A DNA stretch of 64,000 bases from JAIBCC01 sp963763855 (GTDB taxonomy: Bacteria > Acidobacteriota > Blastocatellia > Pyrinomonadales > Pyrinomonadaceae). Position 1 is the stretch's first letter, and every line of letters starts with the position of its first letter. Below are positions 52,229 to 61,423 of the stretch, in pieces. Location: the NCBI GenBank assembly GCA_963763855.1, contig CAVXPU010000009.1, positions 1-64,000 of the forward strand. The letters run 5' to 3'. A program made the translations under genes and the position numbers. The notes under the pieces were generated by a model. The model saw only the letters and a program-made list of their open reading frames with translations. It was not told the DNA's origin and did not search any database.

Positions 52229-53235
52229 ATGATATTCAAGAATTTTTTGAGCCAATTAGACGACTGCATGAAATTATTCGCGGCAAAGTTGTCGAAGCGT
52301 GTGAAAATTCGTCTTTAAATCAGCTTTCAGAAATTGTTGCGGACGACGAAGGCGACACAATTTTTGCGATCGACCGAGTTTCCGAAGAGCTTTTGATCGA
52401 TTTTTTTGAACGCGAAATTGCTTCCAAAGCACCTATTGTATTGATTGCTGAAGGAATTGAAAATGGAAAAATAATTCTGCCGAAAGGTGCAAAAGAAAGC
52501 GAATGCGGTTGGATAATTATTGTTGATCCGATTGATGGAACTCGCGGTTTGATGTATCAAAAAAGATCCGCGTGGATTCTCACCGGAATTGCCGTAAATA
52601 AAGGCAAACAAACGACTTTAAATGATATTGAGTTCGCAATTCAGACTGAAATTCCGCTGATTAAACAACATCTTTCCGACACGCTTTGGGCATTTAAGGG
52701 CGAAGGTGGAAAAGCCGAGAGATTCAATCGTTTGACAGGTGAAAATTGTTCGTTAAAACTTCAACCTTCAAAAGCTGATTCAATCGAACAAGGCTTTGCT
52801 CAGATTTCAAGATTTTTTCCGGGCGTGCGAGATGTTTTAGCCGAAATTGACGAAGAAATAGTCGAAAAATCTTTGGGGAAACCCAAATTTGGCAAGGCAC
52901 AATGTTTTGAAGATCAATATATTTCAACCGGTGGGCAGCTTTATGAATTAATTTGCGGACACGATCGTTTTTGTGCGGATTTGCGACCTTTGATGCAAAA
53001 AATAATGAACGAAAGGGGCTTAAATTTGAGCATTTGCTGCCATCCGTATGATCTTTGCACAGAACTAATTGCTCGCGAATTTGGCGTTATTATTACAAAT
53101 GAAAAAGGCGAACATTTGCGGAATTTGCTCGATAATAAAGTTGATGTTGCTTGGATTGGATATGCAAACCTTGAGATTAGAAACCAAATGGAAACGCATC
53201 TATTTCACGCTTTAAATAGCCGTAACTTGTTATGA
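52225..53235 (+). CDS. Inositol-monophosphatase-superfamily protein
   Basis: Metal-dependent sugar or cyclitol phosphatase fold. The metal-binding motif IIVDPIDGTRGLMYQKRSAW is clear (D-P-I-D-G-T), with an upstream acidic pair in ADDEGDTIFAIDRVSE and the EGIE-type Glu in LIAEGIENG. The second conserved motif, usually WDxAAG, is not obvious; the corresponding region is CCHPYDLCTELIAREFG, so the substrate site is unusual. At 336 aa it is longer than E. coli SuhB (267). The ATG at 52225 (MNDIQEF) overlaps the galT stop, which decides against the longer 52201 frame. It is bracketed by galT and a GHMP kinase, suggesting a sugar-1-phosphate substrate. Confidence 0.8.
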   Translation: MNDIQEFFEPIRRLHEIIRGKVVEACENSSLNQLSEIVADDEGDTIFAIDRVSEELLIDFFEREIASKAPIVLIAEGIENGKIILPKGAKESECGWIIIVDPIDGTRGLMYQKRSAWILTGIAVNKGKQTTLNDIEFAIQTEIPLIKQHLSDTLWAFKGEGGKAERFNRLTGENCSLKLQPSKADSIEQGFAQISRFFPGVRDVLAEIDEEIVEKSLGKPKFGKAQCFEDQYISTGGQLYELICGHDRFCADLRPLMQKIMNERGLNLSICCHPYDLCTELIAREFGVIITNEKGEHLRNLLDNKVDVAWIGYANLEIRNQMETHLFHALNSRNLL

Positions 53236-54647
53236 TTCAACAAGATATATTCGATAAGTTTCCTGACATAAAAGAGTTTACGGATTCGCTCAAGGGCTTG
53301 TTGTTTTTCGAAAAAAGTCAGGAAATTTTTGTTTCGCGTTCGCCCGGACGTTTGGATGTGATAGGCGGAATTGCTGATTATTCCGGCAGTTTGATGCTCG
53401 AAATGCCGATAAGCGAGGCGACAAAAGTTGCTTTGCAAAAAAGTGAAAAACGGCAAATTGAGATTATCAGCGAGAGTAATGGCGAAACGCTGAAATTTGA
53501 AATGCCGTTAGCTGATTTTGTGGAAAACGGCAGTCAAATTAGTTACGAAAAGGCTCAATATTATTTCAGCCAAAATACCGAAAATCATTGGGCATCATAT
53601 ATTTGCGGAGTTTTTCTTGTTCTTGGCAAAGAAAAAAAATTTCAATTTGCAAAAGGCGTTAAAATTTATATTTCGTCCGAAATTCCTCTGGGAAAAGGAG
53701 TTAGTTCTTCAGCAGCTCTGGAAGTTGCTGTTATGCAGACGGTTTGTGCGGCTTTTGAGATTGAAATTGATTCACGCGAAAAGGCGATTTTATGTCAAAA
53801 AGTTGAGAATTCGGTCGTCGGTGCGGCATGCGGCGTGATGGATCAAATGTCGGTCATGTTTGGCAAGAAGGACAGACTTTTTTCGTTGCTGTGTCAGCCG
53901 GCAGAGATTCTGGGTTGGGTAGAAATTCCTAAAAATATTGAATTTTGGGGAATTGATTCCGGAATTCGCCACGCAGTTGTCGGAGCGGATTATTCGTCGG
54001 TTCGCATCGGTGCTTTTATAGGCTATAGAATCATTTGCGAACTTGCCGGCTATGCGGTTAAAGCGTTGCAGACACATGGTTTAGTTGAAATTCTCGATTC
54101 AAAATGGAACGGATATTTATGTAATTTAACACCTGCGGAATTTGAACAATTCTATGCTTCAAAATTGCCAAAAGAGATTTTGGGAAGCGAATTTTTAGAA
54201 GAATATCAAGGCACAACCGATGCAGTTACAACCATCAATCCGGATAAAGTTTACGCCGTCAAAACGCCGACCGAACACGCGATTTATGAAAATTTCCGAG
54301 TAAAGAAGTTTGGTGAAATCTTGAAAAATTCCGAACCTGAACTTAAATTATTGGGCGAATTAATGTTTCAGGCACATGCGAGCTATTCTGCTTGCGGATT
54401 GGGTGAGCCCGGAACGAATCGAATTGTCGAATTAGTACGTGAAAATAAGGGGAAAGATTTATTTGGTGCCAAAATCACAGGTGGCGGAAGTGGCGGAACG
54501 GTCGCAGTTTTGGCGAAAAAAGGCAGTAAAAAAGTGATTGAATATTTGGTGGAAAAGTATAAATTTGAGACCGGAAAAACGCCGCATATTTTCAAAGGTT
54601 CGTCTGATGGATGCGATGCGTTCGGAGTTTTGAAAATTACTTTGTGA
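53232..54647 (+). CDS. GHMP kinase resembling L-arabinokinase
   Basis: A 471-aa ATP-dependent sugar kinase. The first signature is SPGRLDVIGGIADYSGSLML (about residues 36-55) rather than the GEHTDY of galactokinase; this GGIADYSGS form is characteristic of the kinase domain of plant L-arabinokinase. The ATP loop is PLGKGVSSSAALEVAV and the third motif GAKITGGGSGGTVAVL. The DSGIRHAVVGADYSSVR segment is also as in that group. The product would be a sugar-1-phosphate, such as L-arabinose-1-phosphate. It overlaps the phosphatase-like gene by four bases and is transcribed with galT. Specificity is inferred from motif similarity only; a true galactokinase is present at the left end of the window, so it need not be redundant. 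Confidence 0.82.
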   Translation: MIQQDIFDKFPDIKEFTDSLKGLLFFEKSQEIFVSRSPGRLDVIGGIADYSGSLMLEMPISEATKVALQKSEKRQIEIISESNGETLKFEMPLADFVENGSQISYEKAQYYFSQNTENHWASYICGVFLVLGKEKKFQFAKGVKIYISSEIPLGKGVSSSAALEVAVMQTVCAAFEIEIDSREKAILCQKVENSVVGAACGVMDQMSVMFGKKDRLFSLLCQPAEILGWVEIPKNIEFWGIDSGIRHAVVGADYSSVRIGAFIGYRIICELAGYAVKALQTHGLVEILDSKWNGYLCNLTPAEFEQFYASKLPKEILGSEFLEEYQGTTDAVTTINPDKVYAVKTPTEHAIYENFRVKKFGEILKNSEPELKLLGELMFQAHASYSACGLGEPGTNRIVELVRENKGKDLFGAKITGGGSGGTVAVLAKKGSKKVIEYLVEKYKFETGKTPHIFKGSSDGCDAFGVLKITL

Positions 54648-54731
54648 AAATACCGTTTTTACTTTGAGAAAATCGCTTAACCGTTTATATTTGAGTGCAA
54701 CTCGTCATCAAAATAATTTGGAGAAAATTTT

Positions 54732-55050
54732 ATGAATAAAATGAAACTTGTTCCGCTTTTTGCGTTGGCAATTTTTGCCCTTTCAGCGTGCAAAACCGAA
54801 ACTACAGCGACCAATCAGCCGAATTCAAACGGCGATAAAAAAACCGATGCGAAGGCTATAAAGCTCGCAGTTGTAACAAATAATGCATCCGATCATTGGA
54901 ATTTTGATTGGAACCGCATTTTTGCAAGTTTTACAAAATTTGGTAAATCCTTCGGGTATTCCAATTTCGCTTAATTTTGGTTTGATGCGAGTTGTAATTT
55001 TGTTAGGCGTCGTTGCCGATCAAGTTTTGCAGAGGAAAAAAAGCAGTTAA
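54732..55050 (+). pseudogene. Deletion scar of a second sugar ABC transporter operon
   Basis: The first 55 codons are a binding-protein N-terminus: lipoprotein signal with lipobox LSAC, Asn-rich linker, then AIKLAVVTNNASDHWN, homologous to KKLAFVTNNASDFWT in the intact protein at 7723. From about 54895 the sequence instead encodes, in the +1 frame, the permease C-terminus: GTAFLQVLQNLVNPSGIP, LNFGLMRVVILLG and VVADQVLQRKKSS up to a TAA at 55048. The ATPase and most of both flanking genes (about 3.2 kb by comparison with 7723-11292) are missing. The junction coincides with ATTGGA, which occurs in both parental contexts, consistent with microhomology deletion. A clear GGAGA precedes the ATG. 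Confidence 0.85.
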
Positions 55051-55078
55051 TTGTTCGTTGTTAAGGATTGTAAATCGA

Positions 55079-55948
55079 ATGAAAATAATTTTCTTAAGTA
55101 TTGTTATTGCAGCATTTATGAATGTTACAACAGCACAAACGCCGATTCGGCTCTGGGAAAAAGATGCTCCGAATGCGGTTGGTAGCGAGCAGATCGACGT
55201 TCCTACGATTACGCCCTATATTGCCCCACAAGATAAAGCGACGGGTGCCGCAATTATTGTTTGTCCGGGTGGCGGATATCGGGCTTTGTCTGACGTCAAA
55301 GAAGGTTCGGCAGTCGCGGAATACCTTAATTCCATTGGAGTTACAGCGTTTGTTTTGAAATATCGTTTGGGTCCGAAATATGGGCAACCAAATCAATTAT
55401 TAGACGCAAAACGTGCGATGCGAATGGTTCGAAGTCGTGCTAAAGAGTGGAATTTAGATGAAAATCGAATCGGGATTTTAGGCTTTTCGGCTGGTGGACA
55501 TCTCGTATCTACGCTTGCTACTCATTTTGATTCTGGCGTTTCCGAATCAAAAGACGAAATTGAAAAACAAAGTTCGCGTCCAGATTTGCAGATATTGATT
55601 TATCCGGTAATTACGATGGGCGAGTTTACTCATAAAGGTTCGAAATTGAATCTTTTAGGTGAAAATCCTACTGAAGAATTAATAAAAAAATACTCAAACG
55701 AACTACAAGTTACAAAGGAAACTCCGCCGGCATTTATCGTTCACGGAGTAGAAGATAAGAGCGTGCCAATGGAAAATAGTCTGCAATATGTGCAGTCTTT
55801 GCGTAAAAATAATGTGCCGTTAGAGTTTCATTTATACGAAAAAGGTCCACACGGATTCGGTTTGGGTGGAACTGACCCGATTCTTTCAACTTGGAAAGAT
55901 CGATTGACTGCGTGGCTTGGTTTGCATGGATTTTTGAAGAAAATTTAA
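55079..55948 (+). CDS. Secreted alpha/beta hydrolase, acetyl-xylan-esterase-like, second copy
   Basis: Paralogue of the esterase at 44783. Oxyanion region IIVCPGGGYRALSDVKEG, nucleophile Ser137 in GILGFSAGGHLV, probable acid Asp in HGVEDKSVP and base His in KGPHGFGLGG. Signal peptide IIFLSIVIAAFMNVTTAQ. The frame opens at 55013 but its first 22 codons run through the end of the transporter scar; ATG at 55079 with the signal peptide is the start. At 289 aa the length is typical. The stop is followed directly by a dispersed inverted repeat and the broken GH2 gene. Confidence 0.88.
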   Translation: MKIIFLSIVIAAFMNVTTAQTPIRLWEKDAPNAVGSEQIDVPTITPYIAPQDKATGAAIIVCPGGGYRALSDVKEGSAVAEYLNSIGVTAFVLKYRLGPKYGQPNQLLDAKRAMRMVRSRAKEWNLDENRIGILGFSAGGHLVSTLATHFDSGVSESKDEIEKQSSRPDLQILIYPVITMGEFTHKGSKLNLLGENPTEELIKKYSNELQVTKETPPAFIVHGVEDKSVPMENSLQYVQSLRKNNVPLEFHLYEKGPHGFGLGGTDPILSTWKDRLTAWLGLHGFLKKI

Positions 55949-56018
55949 GCGACGAACATACATAAACAGACACGAACAGTATCTATTTGTTCGTCATATT
56001 TCGTGTTTGTTAGTGGCT
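55949..56018. repeat. Dispersed inverted repeat (AGCCACGAACAAACAC family), copy 2
   Basis: GCGACGAACATACATAAACA with a following GACACGAACAG forms the left arm, and TTTGTTCGTCATATTTCGTG with a following TTTGTTAGTGGCT the right arm. The right end matches the right arm of the element at 28961-29035 (TCGTGTTTGTTAGTGGCT versus GTGTTTGTTCATGGCT). Both copies lie directly after a stop codon and just before the next gene. Confidence 0.55.
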
Positions 56019-56028
56019 AATGAAAAAT

Positions 56029-58320
56029 ATGAGTAATTCAAAATTAGATCGTCGAAATTTTCTTGAAGACATCAGCAATTGGTGTCACTGCTTTAACTGT
56101 TGCAAACAATATCGTTGCGGAAGAGTTAGTCGCTTTTCCCAGCGAATCGGGCAGGCAAATTATTCCGCTGAATCACGATTGGCTCTACAACGAAAAATTC
56201 ACGCCAGAAGCGACGAAATCTGATTTCAACGACAAATCATTTGCAGTAGTAAACATTCCGCACACCAATAAAATGTTGCCTTTGAACGGTTTTGACGAAC
56301 AGGAATATTGTTTTGTTTCGATTTACCGCAAGAAGTTTATATTACCGAAAGGTATTGAAAATAAACGAGTTTTCATAGATTTCGGCGGCGTGATGACCGC
56401 GGCGAAAGTTTATTTGAATGGGAACCTATATCGGCGAAAACAAAGGTGGTTACAACGATTTTCAGTTTTGAATTGACCAAGTTTGTGAATTGGAAAGGCG
56501 AAAATGTTTTAGCGGTTGAGGTTGATTCAACCGAACGCAAAGACATTCCGCCTTTTGGGAATTTGATTGATTATTTGACGTTTGGCGGAATTTATCGGGA
56601 TGTTCAGTTAAGGATTGTTAATCAGACTTTTATTGAGAATGTTTTTGCGAAGCCAGTTGATGTTTTGTCGGATAACAAGAAATTAGAAGTAAAAGTTTAT
56701 TTGCAAGGCGAAGTCAAAGAAATCTTGAGAATTAACGCTCAAATATATGATGGTAAAAGCGTTACACAGTATTCAAATGGAAATTTGTCCCATGGAAAGA
56801 ATACAATTAATCTCTCTAAAACTCAATAATTATAAACTTTGGGAAATTGATAATCCGAAACTTTATATCAGATAACTGTTAGGCTTTTGAGAAACTCTGT
56901 AATTCTTGACCAATTCGAAACTCGCATCGGTTTCCGGGAAGCAAAATTCACGCCTGAAGGCTTTTTCTTAAATGGTAAAGATCTGAAATTACGCGGTTTG
57001 AATCGTCATCAAACTTATCCGTATGTTGGGAATGCGATGCCCGCACGAGTCCAAAAACGAGATGCTTGGATTTTGAAAAAAGAACTCAAAGTCAACATCG
57101 TCCGCACTTCGCATTATATGAATTCGCCCCATTTTCTTGATGCTTGCGATGAATACGGCTTGCTAGTTTTGGAAGAAATTCCGGGTTGGCAACATATCGG
57201 CGACAAGGCTTGGCAAGATTTGGCGGTGCGTGATGTCGAATCAATGGTCAAACGCGATTGGAATCATCCTTCGATAATTTTGTGGGGAACCCGAATAAAT
57301 GAATCAGGCGATAATCGGGAATTTTATACACGCACAAATGCAATGGCGAAATCGCTCGATGATTCACGTCAGACGGGCGGAATCCGCAACAAATACGATT
57401 CCGAAAGGATTGAAGACGTTTTCACGATGAACGATTTTCGTTTTCCGCTGCGTCCGCCGAATCATCCGCTTTTCATCGTTACCGAACACAACGGACATAT
57501 GTTTCCGACCAAGCGTTTTGATAATGTTGAGCGAATTCGTGAACACACGCATCGCCACGCAAGATTTTTTGATCAGATAAATTCGGACGTGAAATATGCG
57601 GGAGGTTTGACCTGGTGTGCTTTTGATTACAACACGCATTCATATTTTGGTTCGGGCGACCGGATTTGTTATCACGGCGTTTCCGATATTTTTCGCATTC
57701 CAAAACCGGCGGCGGGATTTTATAAATCACAATGTGAACCGAATGAAGAAGTCGTCATCGAACCCGCATTTGATTGGGCGACGGGCGACGAAGGCGATTT
57801 TTTCAAAGAAGCTCTGATTTGCTCTAATTGCGAGAAATTAAAGGTTTATATGTCTGATGAATTGATCGGCGAAGTCGAGCCTGACCGCAAAACTTACCCA
57901 CATTTGAAATATCCGCCTTTCGTCATCAATTTGAAACAGAAATTATTGGATAAGTGGGGCGTTCTAAAAATCGAAGGTTATATCGCCGGAAAATTAGTCG
58001 GAACTCGGCAAATGTCAGGCAAAGGAGTTGAGAAAAAATTCCTTGTAAATGCTGATGATAAAGAGTTAAACGCCGATGGAATCGATATGACTCGCGTAGT
58101 TTTTCGCGTAACGGATGAATTTGAAAATACGCTTCCGTTTGCCTTTGGAGCAATTCAATTTTCCATCGAAAACGGAGAAATCGTTGGCGATAATCCTGCG
58201 AGTTTAATCGGCGGCTGCGGAGCGGTTTGGGTGAAATCGTCAATGAAAAAAGGCGTGATTCGCTTGACTGCAAAACACGCCCGTCTGGGTACAAAGATCA
58301 TTGAAATTATTGGCAAATAA
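56029..58320 (+). pseudogene. GH2 glycosidase (beta-galactosidase/glucuronidase-like), Tat signal, multiple frameshifts
   Basis: Second GH2 gene. Joined across frames the N-terminus is a Tat signal, LDRRNFL then KTSAIGVTALTVANN. The sugar-binding domain (NHDWLYNEKFTPEATKSDF, VYLNG, TYIGENKGGYNDFQF, then ELTKFVNWKGENVLAVEVD) needs single-base corrections near 56062, 56415 and 56466; at least one more break lies at 56820-56890 (KLWEIDNPKLY to ITVRLLRN). From 56887 the barrel and C-terminal domains are open for 477 codons: LRGLNRHQTYPYVGNA, acid/base Glu in WGTRINESGDN, probable nucleophile Glu in VTEHNGH, and a final GEIVGDNPASLIGG domain. The 3' part is undamaged, whereas 5' indels occur about every 100-400 bases. 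Confidence 0.82.
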
Positions 58321-58323
58321 TAT

Positions 58324-59169
58324 TTACTTTCTGCAGCTTTTACTTGTTTGAAGCCCGTAAATTCCGCTAAATCGTTCTTCGTAGTCTTTAGCAAAAGTCG
58401 CCACGTTTTCATTTATCTTTTTGATCAATGAACATTGAAATGGCAGATCTGAAGTTTTTTCCAAGAGAAAGTGCATTGCGGAAGCCTCTCCCCAATATTC
58501 TCGATTTTCCCAAATTTGAGTTGGAGTTCCGCCCATTTGATTTGCCAAATCGATCAATTTTTTATCAGCAGTATTGTAGCCGTTCTTCAAGAAAATCGAA
58601 TTATAAACAGGCATTAATTTATTCTCCAATTTTATTTTCTCTTGATTGGAATCGTAGGTTAAATTAATGTGACCGAATTCGTGAGCAAATTTGGTTGCGG
58701 CAACAATATTGCCGCTGATTTCCCTGCGACTATTGAATTCCGAAATAGAGTTCATCACCGGATAATAAATTGGATCTGGAAATCCTTTATCAATTTTACC
58801 GCCCAAAAATATTGTAGCACCCACTAATTCACCGGCTTGATTCCATTGATAATCGCCTGTTCCGGCTCCTTTTTTATCTTTATCTTCCAGCTTGATGGTC
58901 AAAACAAATTCTTTTCTATTTTCAAATTTAGACCAGGCATCTTTTCCAAAATTGCTAGAAAGGAATTCCTCTTTCCATTTGGCATATCTGGTTTGGAACT
59001 CCAGCGGAACAATTTCTTTTATGCCGCCATCTGAAGGAGTTTGTACTGTTTTGTCATTCGAGGGGTATTGGACGCAAAACCCATTATTAGCAATAGTAAT
59101 TATAGGAATCAGAAAAACGAAAAGAACTGCTTTTGCGAGCGAATTCAGAAGAATAAACGGTTTCACCAT
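58324..59169 (-). CDS. Secreted putative zinc metalloprotease (HEFGH motif)
   Basis: A 281-aa protein with an N-terminal signal or membrane segment (LAKAVLFVFLIPIITIANNG). A zinc-protease-like motif FAHEFGHINLTYD gives His163-Glu164-xx-His167, and a downstream acidic patch REYWGEASAMHFLLEK (about 240) could supply the third ligand. No known family is recognised. Start: ATG at 59169 has GGAGGG eight bases upstream; the longer frame to 59190 would overlap the ribosome site. It faces the GH2 gene tail to tail with three bases between. Its relation to the pectin genes is unclear; processing of surface proteins is one possibility. Confidence 0.6.
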   Translation of the reverse strand: MVKPFILLNSLAKAVLFVFLIPIITIANNGFCVQYPSNDKTVQTPSDGGIKEIVPLEFQTRYAKWKEEFLSSNFGKDAWSKFENRKEFVLTIKLEDKDKKGAGTGDYQWNQAGELVGATIFLGGKIDKGFPDPIYYPVMNSISEFNSRREISGNIVAATKFAHEFGHINLTYDSNQEKIKLENKLMPVYNSIFLKNGYNTADKKLIDLANQMGGTPTQIWENREYWGEASAMHFLLEKTSDLPFQCSLIKKINENVATFAKDYEERFSGIYGLQTSKSCRK

Positions 59170-59255
59170 CGTAGTAACCCTCCAGATCAAACTAATTATT
59201 TATTCCTTAAAAGGTATTAAATTAGAAACAATGTGTCAATAATTTCCAACAAAAA

Positions 59256-61388
59256 TCAAAGCAAACGCAAAACATTTGAATTAAAGCCTTCAGATCTAAC
59301 TTTCCATTCTTTAGGAAAGCCCGGATGTGCAATTTTCGGACAATTTTTCCAACCGCCAGCCATCAAAGCAATTGCATACAAAAGCCCACCATTTCCAGGT
59401 AAATAAAGCGGTAAATTCGGTCGCTGATAATTATGTCCGTTTTGGGCGTAGTGATTTTTGGGCGTATCCATCAAAAGTGCTTGAATCGCCAATTCAGGTT
59501 CACCCAAACGGGCGGCTGTCATCGCCGTCATCGGATAATCCCAACCCCATGTGTCTTCCCACTTCCATTCTTTGAAAACTTTTTTAAGCGTTCGCCGCAT
59601 CGTTTCTTTATCAGCCATTTTGCCTTGTAAAACGCCAAATGCTGCCAACATCGATGGATGATCAATATTTCGTTCGGTATAAGTTTGCGGACAATTTTCG
59701 TGAGCCAGATAAACGCCGTCTTTTTCAGGCAATTTGGAAAGTTTTCTGACAATTTCGTCCCAGTTTTTGTTGCGTTTTAAGCCCAAACGCTCACGCCATT
59801 CATTGGCTTTGTTTAATCCATAATGCCAATATTCGAGCTCGTAAGTTGGATTCCAGGTTTCTCTCGGCAGATGATTTTCTTGTGCGGGAATGACTGGCGG
59901 TCCCAAAATATAGCGATTAGTTTTTGCATCGTAATGAGCAAAATCTGCCATAAATACAGCAGTTTGCTCGACCATTTGCTGATATTTTTTTAGCGTTTGA
60001 CGGCTTGGTTTTGTTAAATATACGAGTTCGGCATAAAAAATCGGATGAGGCTGCTGCCAGATCAATAATGGTCCGATTGGCGAAGGAGCATCTCGTCCAT
60101 CCGGTTCAGTCATTTTTGCCCAACGAACACCTTTGTAACCTTGCTGAATCGCTCTTTGACGGGCAGACGGCATCACATTCAGATACCAATTCAGGCTCTT
60201 TTCAAGCATTGGCAGACGATTCCACAAGGCAAATTGTGCCGAATGCCACCAGTGCATTTCGAGGTGAAATTTGCCATACCAACTATTTGTTGTGATTCCT
60301 GTTTCGGCTGGAGGAAGCGAACCGGAGCAATTTATCGCCGTCAAGTATTGAGATAAAACGATTCGTCTTTCGAGTTCTTTGGCTCGATTATCTTTAGTTT
60401 CACCTAAATCAATTGCTGCTCCGTTTGTCCAAAAATCTTTCCAATATTTTTCAGATTGGCTAAAAACAGCTTCTTGTTTGGAGGAAAATCGAGTTGATTT
60501 ATCAGAGAATTTTAGACTGAGCAAAATTGATTTGCCTTTCGGTTGTAAAATAAACGAATTTGCCTCGACAATTTCCAAACTGGCTTCGCCTGTCCAATTT
60601 AATCCGATGTAATACTCATCATTATCCAAATTTCGGGCAAAAACACCGCCGTTATTGGGAAAAGCAAAAAATGAAGTAGTATGTTTATTTTCCGAATTCC
60701 AGTCGGCAGCCTGCATATCGGGTGAACCATATGGAAAATCAATTTTAACGGCTAATTTGCCTTTTAAAATTAACTCTGATTCGATTGAAACTGCCAATAA
60801 ATCTTGTTTCGGATGAACGCAAGTTTTAACTAAAACCGATTTACCTTCAAACTCAAATTTGCTTGTGATAATTCCCTTCCAAAGGTCGAGAGTTTGTTCA
60901 ATTTTCGTCAAATCTTCAGCCTTGGCTTCGCTTCCATCCGCCTTTAAAAGCCTCAATCCGATTTGTCCTAAATGAAGTCGGTGCGGATTTTGCCTAAGCC
61001 AATCGAACAACTCTTTTTGGTCAGCAGAGCTTGTCATATATCCAACTTTACGACCGTAAGTTTCATATTCAGAGAATTTAAGTTCTTTTCCAATTAAGTG
61101 AGCAGGTCGCGGAATTGTATGCCAACCCCATTGCGACATTGTGCAGAGCGGAAATTTTTCACGATAAATTTCGGGAAAAGTCTGCAATCCTGTTGCGTCG
61201 CAAGTAAACGCAAATTCGCCGTTTCCTACCGAAAGCGGCGACATGATTTCAAATTTATTCAAAACAGGATTATGACGATTGACCAAAGCAAACCGGTCAA
61301 TTTTGCTTGAATTTACAGCAAAATCTGTTTTGGCAAATGCTCCGGCAATGATAGTTGCCCCGATAAATTCTCGTCTGTTAAATTTCAT
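59256..61388 (-). CDS. Tat-exported six-hairpin (GH65/GH95-like fold) glycosidase-like protein
   Basis: A 710-aa exported protein with Tat signal FNRREFIGATIIAGAFA. An N-terminal beta-sandwich domain (FEIMSPLSVGNGEFAFTCD, GKLAVKIDFPYGSPD) is followed from about residue 330 by an alpha/alpha toroid: SQYLTAINCSGSLPPAETGI, KFHLEMHWWHSAQFALWNR, RETWNPTYELEYWHYGLNKA and WDYPMTAMTAARLGEPELA. The arrangement is that of GH65/GH95/GH15-like enzymes, with candidate catalytic acids in HLEMHWWH and TYELEYW. I do not recognise a named family. It precedes nothing else on its strand until the metalloprotease, and follows PL22 after 35 bases, so it probably acts on the pectin oligosaccharides released there. 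Confidence 0.65.
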   Translation of the reverse strand: MKFNRREFIGATIIAGAFAKTDFAVNSSKIDRFALVNRHNPVLNKFEIMSPLSVGNGEFAFTCDATGLQTFPEIYREKFPLCTMSQWGWHTIPRPAHLIGKELKFSEYETYGRKVGYMTSSADQKELFDWLRQNPHRLHLGQIGLRLLKADGSEAKAEDLTKIEQTLDLWKGIITSKFEFEGKSVLVKTCVHPKQDLLAVSIESELILKGKLAVKIDFPYGSPDMQAADWNSENKHTTSFFAFPNNGGVFARNLDNDEYYIGLNWTGEASLEIVEANSFILQPKGKSILLSLKFSDKSTRFSSKQEAVFSQSEKYWKDFWTNGAAIDLGETKDNRAKELERRIVLSQYLTAINCSGSLPPAETGITTNSWYGKFHLEMHWWHSAQFALWNRLPMLEKSLNWYLNVMPSARQRAIQQGYKGVRWAKMTEPDGRDAPSPIGPLLIWQQPHPIFYAELVYLTKPSRQTLKKYQQMVEQTAVFMADFAHYDAKTNRYILGPPVIPAQENHLPRETWNPTYELEYWHYGLNKANEWRERLGLKRNKNWDEIVRKLSKLPEKDGVYLAHENCPQTYTERNIDHPSMLAAFGVLQGKMADKETMRRTLKKVFKEWKWEDTWGWDYPMTAMTAARLGEPELAIQALLMDTPKNHYAQNGHNYQRPNLPLYLPGNGGLLYAIALMAGGWKNCPKIAHPGFPKEWKVRSEGFNSNVLRLL

Positions 61389-61423
61389 TGTCCAGATTGC
61401 AGGCTAGCAGCCTCGCGTTCCGT

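Noticed and set aside
53232..54647. Second copy of ordinary galactokinase
   Set aside because: Motif 1 is GGIADYSGS instead of GEHTDY and the central region differs, so it belongs to another GHMP branch.
54732..54974. Short 80-codon protein of unknown function
   Set aside because: Comparison with the intact ABC operon shows it is a binding-protein start running out of frame into permease sequence, so it is part of a deletion scar.
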